This document shows positions 34,424 to 45,250 of a stretch of DNA of 64,000 bases, one piece after another. Below the pieces are notes generated by a model. It was not told the origin of the DNA. It did no database searches and was given only the letters and a program-made list of their open reading frames with translations. Location of the stretch: positions 2,356,001-2,420,000 of the forward strand of contig JAALGZ010000002.1 of assembly GCA_015227615.1 (NCBI GenBank), in the 5' to 3' direction. The position numbers and the translations under genes are program-made. Position 1 is the stretch's first letter, and the number at the start of each line of letters is the position of its first letter. This DNA comes from Labyrinthula sp. Ha. Its lineage: Eukaryota; Sar; Bigyra; Labyrinthulida; Labyrinthulaceae.

Positions 34424-36555
34424 GACACCAACAGTGATGCTCAAATCTGGCCGGCCACTAATATCCGATCTACTACCATACGTCCCTACACGAAATTATT
34501 AGTGGCAGGTTGCGTGGAGAAATTGCTGCCAGGAACCCACAAATTTTTTTAAAAATTTGCTCTGTGCCCAATCTGGCCATAGTAAAACCGTTAAAATAAG
34601 AGTTAAAAACCACAACTTCGGAAAAAAATGAATATTGATTTGCCAAAGTCTGCCGCAGAACTCTTCCATGAAGAGCCTTCGGGACGAGATCCAGTCCTTT
34701 TCACAGTAATTAAACAGAGTTTTGACGTTGAAAGAGCCGAATTAACAAAGAAAGCGCACGTATTCAAGCTTGCTTGCAGACATTGCCCAAGAAAGATGAC
34801 TTGGTGGAGTAAGAAAGGTTATACTGGTCTCATGGAACACCTACAAATGCACGTAGACGAAGAAAGTATTGAAAAACTAAAAGAAGAACATACAAGAAAG
34901 CGTAGAAGATAAAGTAAAGACATTCTGGAGTTTATGAACTTTGAAAAAACTGATGTTTTCAGTAAATCTATATGTAAATTTTTGCTAACGAAGAATATGC
35001 CCTTGAGCTTGTTGAGGTCCGATGAGTTTAAGAACATAAAGAATGCGGATGACCTCGTTAGTGAGAACACGATGAGAACTTACATGAAGCGCATGAAACA
35101 CCTTTTTATAGAAAAGATCAAACAAGAAGTGGATTTAGAACTATTTGGTTTAGTCATCGATGGTTGGACTCACCAAGGTTACAGTTTTAATGGTGTCTAT
35201 TTATGCTTTGACAAGATGAAGAAGATGACGTTTCGCCTTCTTGGAGTGCTTCCTTTAGAAAAAGAAACCCAAAAAGCAAGTGACATTGTTCCTTTCCTGA
35301 AGAATTTGATGAACAAGTTTGGTCTTAATGAATCACTGCTGGTTGCAATTGTTGCTGATAATACAAACACGAACAAAAAAGTTTGCAGAGATCTTGAAAC
35401 GCAGTTTGTGGGCTGTCTTAACCATCGTTTGGCTCTAGGTGTTAGACCATTTATCAAATCAGAAACACCGTTATCCGAAGCTTTAGACAAAGTGCAGTTG
35501 CTTTTTCGTAAGATCAAGAAGTCAAAGAAATTAACAGCAGCTCTTAGAACATATACGGATAAAGTTGTTATTCTTCCAAATGTGACACGTTGGAGTGGAA
35601 AATTTCTCATGATAAAAAGGTACCTTGAGATTTGGATGTTCTGTGCGCAGATTAAAGATGATGAAGTTAAAGATCTTATTCTGGATCAGGGTGGAGTAAG
35701 AACTCTGGAAAAATATCTTCCCTTTCTTGCTACCTGCGACCGCTACACAGTTGCTCTTCAAAAAGGAAGGCTTAATCTTGGAGATGGGAAGACAGCTGCT
35801 GCAAATCTCTTAAGAGATGTCAATAATAATGAATCTTTGTTGAAGTATTTAGAAGATGATGCAGCGATTTTGGCTGAGTTTGGTCGTTTTGAAACTGGAG
35901 TGTTTAAAGTTTATTGGGAAGAAGAAGATAAACTTGATGAAGAAGAAGTAGCAGCTTTGTCCAGGTTACAACTGGATCCTTCTGAAGAAGAAGCGAAGAC
36001 TCCACCTGGTGATTCTGTGGCTGCAGAGGTCTTTTCTCAGTTAAGAAAAAGCAAAAAGAAGAGTATTTTCGCAGATGTGAGGTTCATTACGGCGACTTCG
36101 TGCACTGTAGAAAGATTGTTTAGCCAATGCAAGCTGATTTTTAGTGACAGGAGAAATAGGATGATGCCTGTAACTTTAATCAGGCTTGCATTTTTGAAGA
36201 TGAATAAAGATGAGGTGATGGATCACGACATTTATGTTGCTATGAAAAAGAGAATTCCAGGTTTCGATGAGAAGGAAGAAGAAGAAAGAGAAGAATTGAC
36301 ACTTGAGGGAACTCGTTTCTGTGACAAGGAGATGCATAGCGATGACGAAGCTTAAGCTTTAAGGGTTATGGATAAGTTTTATCTTTTCTTCATATAAATA
36401 TATATAAAAGCAACGATATTTTGAATTTTTTTTTGCGAGTGGTCGCAGGGACGCCCGCAAATTTCCACCCCTCCCCCCGCGTCCCCACAGATTTCCACGG
36501 AAATAGTGAACCCGTCAAAATCCACAAAAAAATTTTGAGCATCACTGGACACCAA
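34424..36555 (+). mobile_element. hAT DNA transposon with 8-bp target duplication
   Basis: The element runs 34432-36547 (2116 bp). Its ends are inverted repeats starting CAGTGATGCTCAAA (14 matching bases). The flanking 8 bp GACACCAA are identical on both sides (34424-34431 and 36548-36555), the size hAT elements make. Inside is a BED-finger plus hAT transposase. The subterminal DNA carries short inverted and direct motifs (TGGCCGGCCA at the left; two GTGGAAAT-type copies in a G+C-rich patch at 36430-36500). The perfect duplication indicates a recent insertion. I saw no other copy in the window. Confidence 0.93.
34628..36355 (+). CDS. hAT transposase (BED finger + hATC), interrupted by one in-frame stop
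   Basis: The first part (34628-34912) has a BED-type zinc finger: CRHC, then HLQMH about 20 residues later. The second (34934-36355) has the catalytic core, VIDGWTHQGYSFNGVYL, ADNTNTNKKV, and GCLNHRLALGV with the Cys/His pair, and the C-terminal dimerisation domain, TSCTVERLFSQCKLIFSDRR with NRMMPVTLIRLAFLKMN. Both parts are in the same frame, separated by a TAA at 34910-34912. Total length would be about 575 aa, normal for hAT. A 29-nt GT-AG intron at this point would shift the frame, so a point nonsense change or a split product is more likely than splicing. Confidence 0.9.
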
Positions 36556-39500
36556 CGAGCTGAGATACGATGTTATCACAAGGAATAAACTTAGACCTCT
36601 TTGTTCTAGTCGCTTTAATCTATTGCGCTGAGAAATTAATATTTAACTCGCCAATATCACCATGTTTACTTTCTCAGGTATTTACTGTCATTCTTAGTAA
36701 GCTAAAAGCTTGTTCACATTGCTCGTATGCCGAAGCTTGTAAAACATAATATGACCAATTTATTTGGAGTGTCAACTTGACTTGAGAGTCAGCAATAACC
36801 ATTTAGAGTACTAGTTAGTAGTTACCATGACCAATTATGTTTTTTCTTATGAAGTATTTAAAGGGAAACAATAAAAGTCCAGCTCGAGCTAATCAGTACT
36901 CAGAACTTAAGTAGTCAGCGTTTGTCAAACCTGTGGGTAGGAACTCGGCAAGTAACTAGGTCTTAAGAAAGTGTGTATTTTCACATCTATCATCTCAACC
37001 TGCTGATTAGAAAAGGTGTCGTATTTTCCTAAGTTTGAATCAATTCTTCGATCATATATTTAGCCCAAAGTTAAGTCCTTGATGTGCTCTAAAATTTTCT
37101 TAAAAGGTAACCAATATGGAACCCAGCAGAGGCTTTTGTTTATACCTGTGCGCTTGTATTAATTTTTAACTTTTATTTCTTAAGTAAATATCAGTTTCTC
37201 CAAAATTCTGACATTTACTTCCAAAGAGACATCATCTTCCTGGTGGATTAAATATTTTAATCATCGTAACCTTTTGTAGATGGAAAAGTACAAGTAAGCA
37301 AGTGTGAATTCATCAAAGACAGGTCTTTAAGATTTTCTCAATGGTTGGATAGCTTCTAGAAGATAATAAGGCTTTTGGTCTGGGGAATATATACAAGAAC
37401 GATTTTCTGTGATCGAGAACGAGTTCGGCATATTACGGTGTATATCTAGGGAGGGGTTACTTATTAAGAAACTCAAATATCTAGATTCAAATGCTTTGTC
37501 GTCCTCAGCATTTCACGAAGTGTCGACCCGAGCATAAATTATTAATTTGAATGAGCAGGCTAAAACCATCATAAGTAAAGTACAATGTTTAATTCTTAAT
37601 GTTAGACTAAACACATATTACAGAAGCTATGGAGGCTTTAATACAAGTACTCAAGAGCTACACCTATATCTTACGGATAAAATAGAACAGAAATTTTGTC
37701 GTGGAAATTTTTATACTCTAAGCCAGAATGGTTTAGTTGTTAGACTTAGCTGATAATCCTCTTCTGTTCTTGGCTGGGATAACTTCATTATTGATGCTGA
37801 TTCCCGAGTGCTACCACTTCCTAGAAGAAATTGTGCACTTGGTGTAAGAAGGCGGGTATCTTCTATAATGCATAGCGAACCGATGCAAGGATACTCATTT
37901 GATTATTTCACATTTATTTATGACGAGATTATACTGCAAGAAACCAAACCATTACACTGACTCGATTCAGTTAGTGAGCTATGGATTAATGCTACGTCTT
38001 AGTAAGACGCAAAATTGGTTAGTTCCAGTATATTTGGAAGCAGTTTAGCTAAAGCTTCAAAGCTTCAAAAACATTTTTACTTTTCTAAGACCCTATGTTT
38101 TAGAACATACTCTAGAAATTTTAAATAACTAACTACGATATTTCAATAAGAAGACCGGAAATGACTGTTTGTCATTTAGAACTGAGTGGTTTAACTCTCA
38201 TCTCTAAAAACACACAGTAATCTTGTTTAAGAAATTTAATTTCTATGATTGAGACAACTAATTCCTTAAGGTATTCAGAAAGACCTTCATGACGCAAATG
38301 GCGGGTTTCAGTTTTCATTTTTTTGGGGAGGGGGTATTTGAGAGGCGTGATTGTTGCTGACAATTTTCAAAAGCGAAATTTCATACAGGCAAGAGTAATT
38401 TGACGGTACATTAAAGGCGAGGGCATTCATAGATACAAAGATAAAGGATGTAGTGAAATATGAGCATGTAGAGCTCTTAGCATGCGGGTTTCAGTTTTAT
38501 TAATGACCTCTGCTCCTACACTGGACTTGGTCTTCTAGGCTTCAGATATCTTCCCCTGTGGGAGAAATGGTTATAATCCCATGGCCAAGACAACCCAACA
38601 CTCTCCTAGATAACAATCTCTTTCGCGATAATTTATTCTAGATTGCGGGGATTTTTATTCTCGGTGACGAGAGTATTATTATGTCATTATCTAGTGTTGT
38701 AGGAATCGAATGGTTGCGCTCCGATAACTTAATTTCTTTATCATCATTGAAACGTAATGTAAATTCAACAGAATTATTTGTTCAATCTATATCACCAATA
38801 ATTTAACCCTCCCAGATAGCGAAATGGGATAAAAAATTTCATGAAATTAAAGAAACAGCTCTTACAATATTTCTTTTCAAAGTATTCAAGCATGAAAACT
38901 AAATTTTGGGCAAGGGAACGTTTTCTTTTGCCTTCTATTAAATGCGGCTGTTAGATGCAATTCAAACTTCTCTAATTACTTTTTTTGTAAGAAGAAATTG
39001 TACCAAGACGATTGGAGTTTCCAACAAAAGTGCCAGTACTACATTTTATATGTAGTTTGAACACTATTTTGTTTTTGCCTTCATTTTCTATAGCAGTTAA
39101 TGGAAGCTCTTAACAACTATATTAACTCCTCTAGTTACTTAAATGTATTTATGCAGTTCCACATCCCGACAGTACAATAGCTATAAAGACATTATAGAGC
39201 TGTAGAACTTCTAGTTAGCTTTTCTTCATTAATATTGTATAGAATCCCAAAACTTAAGCAATAATACGTCAAGCAATAAGAAATCTCATCACACTTGAAA
39301 AACCTTATGTCTATTGCTTGAGACTTTCAGTAAATAGCACTACATAAACACCGTCGTGACATTAAATATATGAAGGAAAAATCTCATGTAAGTTATTATT
39401 ATTGTCTTTACTGTTCGAATAAAAAACGACAGCCTAGCCCGGAACAAGTTTATTCAAAGTTTGAGCTCTTTAGAGGCAAAATCAAACGTAATCAGTATTT

Positions 39501-40879
39501 GTTTATAGTCGCAACAATAGTAGTATATTGACTCAAACTCTATTCCCACTTGTTATAGACTACACTCTTTGCTCCTGAAGCTTTTCAAGTCTCTTCACGA
39601 ATAATACACTCTTCCTTTTCTCTTCAACTACAATTCCCCTAACGGTTAACTCAACTCATATCTCAACGCTAACGGTTAGTACTATATTTCTACAGCGGTT
39701 ATAACATGAATACCTTGCACAACAGTAGAAGTACCTAGAATTATATTGGTTAATGGAGCTCTGTTATAAAGTAGATGCTTAATGACTGTATTTCAACAGC
39801 GAGTATTAAAACTTCGTTCCACTACTTGGTCATCTTCGGATCTTCGATACTTTGCAAACAAACGTAACCTAGTGTAGCCCGTGATCTCAATCTGTTGTTT
39901 CTAGTATCTCAAGTCTTTACCTCTCATGAAACACTTTCGGCAATTAGATTTAATTTGAAAGAAAACCTGTAACTGACAGTAATGTCCTATTACAAGATCT
40001 ACCTATTCTGCCCTCTGAAACAGCTGCAACATCGCTACGCTAGAAGCCTTGGCGAACTATTAGAGAAAAAGGAGCAGTCATCATTTACAGATTTACAAGT
40101 TACAACTAACTACATATTTTGGGCATATCATCAATTAAGTACTAATTTATAAAGTAACAACCTTGTTTACAAAACGTATACATATACTATTAACTCATTC
40201 TTAACAAGTATTCACCAGAGCCATATGGAAGCTGCCTTGTAGTGTTGTTTCAGTTATACCAAACTATAGTAACTTGTTTCTTCAGAGAATGGGGTAAAAA
40301 CCCTGAGTTCATTTTAATGCATCCCATTAGAACTTATAGATTCTGTACTAAGAGCTGAAAACTGTACTCATGCTCATAGGGTGAAAAGAAAAACTCTTAA
40401 CTTCGCAGAGTGGAATTGACTATCCTTCCATGGAATGGAAAATACGAGTTATATATCAATGTAGAACTACTAATGTTTCTTTCCATTATATGGTTTTGCT
40501 GCCTCAAACAAAGTATTGAAGGACATATTTTATGGATAATAAGAGAGAAAACAATTTAGTCGTCAATGCCATACCAACCAGTTTGAGACTCGACTTCACA
40601 ATATACTGAGAAGGGAACACTATGAAAATTTTGGCAGTTCCTCAATATTTTACACTCTTCAACGCCTCATTAAGACAATAGAGTAATAATATCCAGGGTT
40701 CTATCAATTGATATGAGCAGAACAAATGCTTATTTAATACTAACCAAGCACAATACAAATAGTCGGTTTCTATGCCTGCTTACTAAGGAACACAAAATTA
40801 GCTTGCAGTGAATAAAACTAGCCCCACAAAACATAATTTCTACCGCAAAGCAAACAAGGAGCTATTCAATCTAACAAAT
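36556..40879. other. 4.3-kb gene-free region
   Basis: No supported gene, RNA or repeat. Frames at 37547-37753 and 38172-38363 are short and featureless. Confidence 0.5.
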
Positions 40880-41707
40880 TCAGTAACTCTCTTCACTAAA
40901 ACTGGAACGGTGAACACTATGAGAGGTCCATCGCGCAACTTCTTCCTCGGTAAAGTAAGGGTCCCCAACGCACCAGTTTCCTGGGCCGAAATCATATGTC
41001 TCAAAATCAATAGATTCTTCTTCTTCCCAGGAATCATCTAAATGCATTAGTGTAGAGTTTTCAACATCAAGAACACATTTTTCTTCTTCAGAGTTAGAAT
41101 ATAAATCTTCGACATCCACTTCGCGCAAAGGGTCAGGAGGGTAACAGAATATCTGAATTTCATCGCTAAAATTCACTTTAGTTTCATGATTCCCTAAAGT
41201 CTCACGATTTCTCTTAACGTGAGTTCTTGTCTGACAGCTAATCTGACTGTCCCTATGTTCAAATGATATCTCCCTGTTTTTATATGATTCAGCGAAGCGA
41301 TCCTTCTCATACTCAGCTCCATCTAAGGAGACAGAAGAACAAGTTTCACTTCCCTGGTCTTGCAGTTTGTCCTGATCATCCAAATGTGAAAATCTACCAT
41401 CAGTACAATCTACGGCAAACGTATGCTTATTATCCACTGTATAAATTTTACATTTTCTATGAATATTATCTCCCTTGTTAAGGGGAGTGCAATGGGTGTC
41501 CAGGTTTAGCTCTTCTTCCAGAGAAAGCCACAACATTTGTTTGGGTTCTTCTTTAAGCAAACTCTTCAAAGCCAGCTCAACCTTTGCTATCAGTGGTGTG
41601 AAAATCAATTCTGGCCTCTGAGAAAGAAAATCTATTCCAAAATCCGTTGCCTTGAACAGATAATGATAGCTTTGGAACCACACGGAGAATTCCAAGCTTC
41701 TTTTCAT
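40880..41707 (-). CDS. Acidic, mostly disordered protein of unknown function, 275 aa
   Basis: First ATG at 41707 (an upstream TTG at 41731 in frame is unlikely). The first 65 residues look folded and helical (MKRSLEFSVWFQSYHYLFKA, PLIAKVELALKSLLKEEP). The middle is polar and low in hydrophobic residues. The C-terminal 90 residues are strongly acidic (VDVEDLYSNSEEEKC, DDSWEEEESIDFETYDFGPG), ending with a short aromatic patch, NWCVGDPYFTEEEVARW, that could be a binding motif. I recognise no family. It is divergently paired with the lipoate/biotin ligase-like gene across 105 bp. Confidence 0.7.
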   Translation of the reverse strand: MKRSLEFSVWFQSYHYLFKATDFGIDFLSQRPELIFTPLIAKVELALKSLLKEEPKQMLWLSLEEELNLDTHCTPLNKGDNIHRKCKIYTVDNKHTFAVDCTDGRFSHLDDQDKLQDQGSETCSSVSLDGAEYEKDRFAESYKNREISFEHRDSQISCQTRTHVKRNRETLGNHETKVNFSDEIQIFCYPPDPLREVDVEDLYSNSEEEKCVLDVENSTLMHLDDSWEEEESIDFETYDFGPGNWCVGDPYFTEEEVARWTSHSVHRSSFSEESY

Positions 41708-41812
41708 TTTCTTTTCGTTAACTTTCTTCAAAATAATCGGCGCTTTTTATTGGATTAATTAACCAATGAAACGTAGTCTTTAGCGTTTTACCAACGATCG
41801 AAATTCAAGAGG
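41708..41812. promoter_or_regulatory. 105-bp bidirectional promoter region
   Basis: This is the whole space between the ATG of the acidic protein (minus) and that of the ligase-like gene (plus). It contains a palindromic TTGGATTAATTAACCAA at 41749-41765, which would read alike on both strands and suits a shared control site. Confidence 0.5.
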
Positions 41813-42652
41813 ATGAAGTTTTTACGTACAAATTTGTCAGTATTTGATATGTTGAGACTAGAAGAGTGTTTATTCAGATCACCTAAAAGTGGTAGTTATT
41901 GTTTGTTCAATCATCTCATTTCTCAAGAACCGACTGCTGTCCTTGGACTTGCTCAAAAGCCTGAGAAAATGCTTAATCTTCCTTTTTCAAAAGATGTAGA
42001 GAAAAAAGTAAAGATTATAAAAAGGTTTACTGGTGGTGGAACTGTTCTTGTGGATGGAAACGTTTTTTTTGTTTCTTTTATTGGGGATTCTTCTGATATA
42101 AACAAAAATCTAAGCTCCAAGTTTATCCAACAAACTTTTGAACCTTTTCCAAGAGAAATCATGAAGTTTACTGAGAAATTTTATAAACCAATTTTTACTT
42201 CTAATACTTTGAAAGAAATATTTTCACTTGAAGATACAGATTACATTTTTCAATATCCAGATGAATCTCAGAGAAAGTTTGGGGGAAATGCTCAATCTAT
42301 AAGTGGGTCTAGGTTTGTTCACCATACATCTTTCCTCTTAGATTGTGATTTTTATCTTATGCAAAAAGTATTACAAAATCCAGAAAAGCAACCTGAGTAT
42401 AGAAAAAAAAGATCCCACTCCGATTTTCTTGTTGGATTGAACCAAGTTTTACCAAATATAAGTTTCGAGACGAGAGTTAAGAACAGGCTTGAAGAAATGT
42501 TTAATTTTGTTGAAGACGTAACAGAGAAATTCCAACAACTCTTTGAACAAGAAAAAATAGATTTTGCATTTGAGGTTAATGGAAATTTTGAAAATATCTC
42601 TTCTCAGAGAAAATCAAACTTACGAAGAAAGAGTACGTTCTTGGAGGTTTGA
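41813..42652 (+). CDS. Lipoate/biotin protein ligase-like protein (BPL_LplA_LipB fold)
   Basis: 279 aa, single exon, ending in TGA. The fold signature is clear: FTGGGTVLVDGNVFFVSFI (about residues 72-90) is the RxTGGGxVxxD loop that binds the acyl-adenylate. RKFGGNAQSISGSRFVHHTSFLL (split here as RKFGGNAQSIS and FVHHTSFLL, about 156-178) matches the KxxGNAQ...HHGTLL block with the catalytic lysine region. Such enzymes attach lipoate or biotin to carrier proteins, usually in mitochondria or plastids. No clear targeting peptide is seen. It most resembles the eukaryotic LplA-related branch known from plants whose substrate is unsettled. Its stop lies 4 bp from that of CPSF2. Confidence 0.85.
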   Translation: MKFLRTNLSVFDMLRLEECLFRSPKSGSYCLFNHLISQEPTAVLGLAQKPEKMLNLPFSKDVEKKVKIIKRFTGGGTVLVDGNVFFVSFIGDSSDINKNLSSKFIQQTFEPFPREIMKFTEKFYKPIFTSNTLKEIFSLEDTDYIFQYPDESQRKFGGNAQSISGSRFVHHTSFLLDCDFYLMQKVLQNPEKQPEYRKKRSHSDFLVGLNQVLPNISFETRVKNRLEEMFNFVEDVTEKFQQLFEQEKIDFAFEVNGNFENISSQRKSNLRRKSTFLEV

Positions 42653-42656
42653 GGGA

Positions 42657-45250
42657 TTATACAATGGAAAATAGCTTTGAAAGCTCTTTCTGCACAATAA
42701 AGAAATCTGGAGTTCCAGCACCTTCCACTCGAATATTTGATCCTTCTTTTCTTACCATGAAATTTGAACCAAACAGAATTCCCTTCTTGAAGGAAACGTC
42801 TATCCCTTTTGCTTTCAATTCTTTTTCCAGGCTAATTAAAGAAAAATTCTTCTTGGCAAGATACGCTGGGGGAACAGTTCTGTCTTTTATGTATAGCTTT
42901 TTCTTTCGTTGTTTCAGTTTATCCCAAAAATTAAGTTCTGGTTTACGCTGTCTCTTACCTACAATATTAACTTCATCTTGAGGTTCAAGATCTTCTTCCT
43001 TAGGTTCGTCAATTGATCCTACACTCTCTATATCAGAATCAGAAAAGAAGCTGGAGACATCACTAGGGTACTCGTCCGGGATGTCATAAGGAACTAACAT
43101 TGCATCCTGGTTGGATTGTGTCCTATTCTCAACACCTTCATTTCCCTCTTCCTCTTGGTTAACAACTTCTCCTTCGACATAACTTATTGATAATTCTTTC
43201 TCAGCAAATATTTGATGTTCTGGATTAAAGAGCAGGAAGTTGTCACTCTGGTTAAGTAATGAGAGGTCCATAGGAAGATTCCAAACCCCAACGCTTGAAC
43301 TGATCTGAAACGGTTGAAGGATCTTATCGGGGCAAACAACGCTGTAGTTTGTTTGGAAGAGATGAACAACATCCTGCTTTAACTCTGAACTGTGCGTTTG
43401 TGATCCGTGGACTATAACTAGTTTCTTGGGTGCAAGTTTTTCAATGAAGAACCTATATGATCTTGCATCTGATCTTCCTTCAAGATCTACATATTGCAGT
43501 CGACAGCGTATATTCACAGTGATATCTTCAAAAGATAAAGTTCGTGGAATCCTTTCTCTAAACTTAGCTTGAAGACTTGCGTCAATAACAAGATTTCCAA
43601 ATTCCTGGGTTAGAAAGGTTTCTTCTGTAAGCTGTTTTTCCTTTGGCTTCTTCACTTCCTTTTTCAATTGCGTTTTTTTGGTACTTGAAGTTTTGGTTTC
43701 AAAGTTTAGGTTTGAAATCGAGAACCCGTATTTGGTGCTCCTTAATGTTTTGAAAGGATCTGTGTAAGAAAACATAGTTTCTCGATTGATTTTGCTTCTT
43801 TCAGAAAATAGTTTAAACAAACCTTTTCTTTGAAATCCTGGGTTTGAAGCTTTTGCATCATCGGAAATAGAAACTTGTTTCATTAGCTCATTTTCAAGTT
43901 GCTTCTGTTGCATTAGTTGCTTCTCTTTTCTTTCCTTTGCTTGATATCTTTGCTTTTCATTCTTTCTCCATTCATCAACATCTTGTTTGTTCCTATAAGT
44001 CCAATTTGAAACTTTGAACCTAATCTCCGGATAAATAGTCATTTGTTGCTGAGCAAGTCGAACAAGTTTCCTACTCATCGAGTTCTCATCCTGGGTTCTA
44101 TCTACAAATAAAACTAGGTTCTTTCTATCTTGTGCAAATTGAATAAACAACTCTTTAGATAAACCAGACTCTAAGGTCTCTGAGCTGCATAAAATCAATC
44201 TTGGTTCCTTTTGCCGTAGAATAGATTTCACATATTCTACGTCTGATATAAATCGTACCTGACTTAACTCTTCTGGACTGAAGGCACTTTTTCGGTTTCG
44301 CAAAAACTCTTGGTTCAAACCTTCTTCCATAAATTCTAAGTTTCCTTCAATAACTCTTCTTAAACTATTGGCCACATAACTTACAAATAGAATTGGATAA
44401 ACCAACCTCATATTCTGCCAATATCTTTGAAGGACCAAGAGTAATTCCAAAACTCTTCCACCTGGAGAAACAGGAATTAGAACACTTCCACCACTTCTAA
44501 GGCGAGAAAGAATATTTTGGACTAACATTTCTTCCCTCTTTTGCCTTGGCATTTGAACAACGTTATAGTTGTAAGCGTCAGTAATTAAGACTGTCGGTTT
44601 GAAACTATCAAAATTTGCAGGGGAGAGGTGCAATTCACGTTTATGATTGAAATCAACAGCATAAAGAAGATCTTCAGGATCTCTTTGTATTCTTCACATT
44701 CCACCACCTAAGACCCTACCTGCTTTGTGTAAAGTCAAAATAGTTTCCTTCGAAGTTTGAGTTAATGTTGAAAGGGGAACTGGCTGTGCAAAATTAACTT
44801 CAATAAAATATTGTTTCAAGTAATCAACATCATCAAGATCAAAAAGACTAAAGTTAGAGTTTGTTGCCTTGTCTAGATAAACTTCATAGAAATTTAGAAT
44901 ACACAGAGCTGCTGCAGCTTTAGAAAGCAATATCTTAGGAAGCCTTTTATTTGGAAAATGTTGTCTCAAATATTTATAAAGATAAGGAAGGGCTCCAATA
45001 TGTGCCATGTCAGGAAAAGTTATCAAGATCAAGTCCACGTTGGTTGTTGAAAATGTAGAGAGAAGCGGCTTTAGCTGCTCAAGGTTAAAATCTTCGGCCC
45101 AACCACAGTCAAGCAAGATCTTATTGGCTAAAGACTAATAAAAGATAAAAATTTACTTTGAAGATCCAACAGGTAACTCAATGGAGAATCAGAGTTAATT
45201 CCAGACAGAGGAATGAGATCCAATCCAAGATCTTCTTCGTTTGAGGTCAT
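42657..45250 (-). CDS. CPSF2: CPSF2 (CPSF100/Cft2) with an in-frame TGA at a conserved Trp
   Basis: Exon 1 is 45157-45250 (ATG ACC TCA...), a 29-nt intron lies at 45128-45156, and exon 2 is 42657-45127. Total 854 codons. It is the catalytically inactive metallo-beta-lactamase/beta-CASP subunit of the pre-mRNA 3'-end cleavage complex. Visible landmarks: ILLDCGWAEDFNLEQL, IGALPYLYKYL, FSLFDLDDVDYLKQ, YAVDFNHKREL, QMPRQKREEMLVQNIL, GGSVLIPVSPGGRVLELLLV, and the C-terminal RYRFFIEKLAPKKLVIVHGS-like region (here YRFFIEKLAPKKLVIVHGS). At 44694-44696 a TGA stands where other CPSF2 proteins have Trp (GGTIWKI in human; GGGM-stop-RI here). The frame continues unbroken on both sides. The gene is essential in other eukaryotes, so readthrough, a heterozygous allele or a base error are all possible. 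Confidence 0.88.

Noticed and set aside
34895-34933. A mini-intron removing the stop in the hAT transposase
   Set aside because: The GT-AG pair of the usual 29-nt length shifts the frame; only an 18-nt version would keep it, shorter than any other intron here.
44694-44696. Genome-wide reassignment of TGA to Trp
   Set aside because: TGA is the stop of the neighbouring ligase gene and TGG is used for Trp at conserved sites in other genes.
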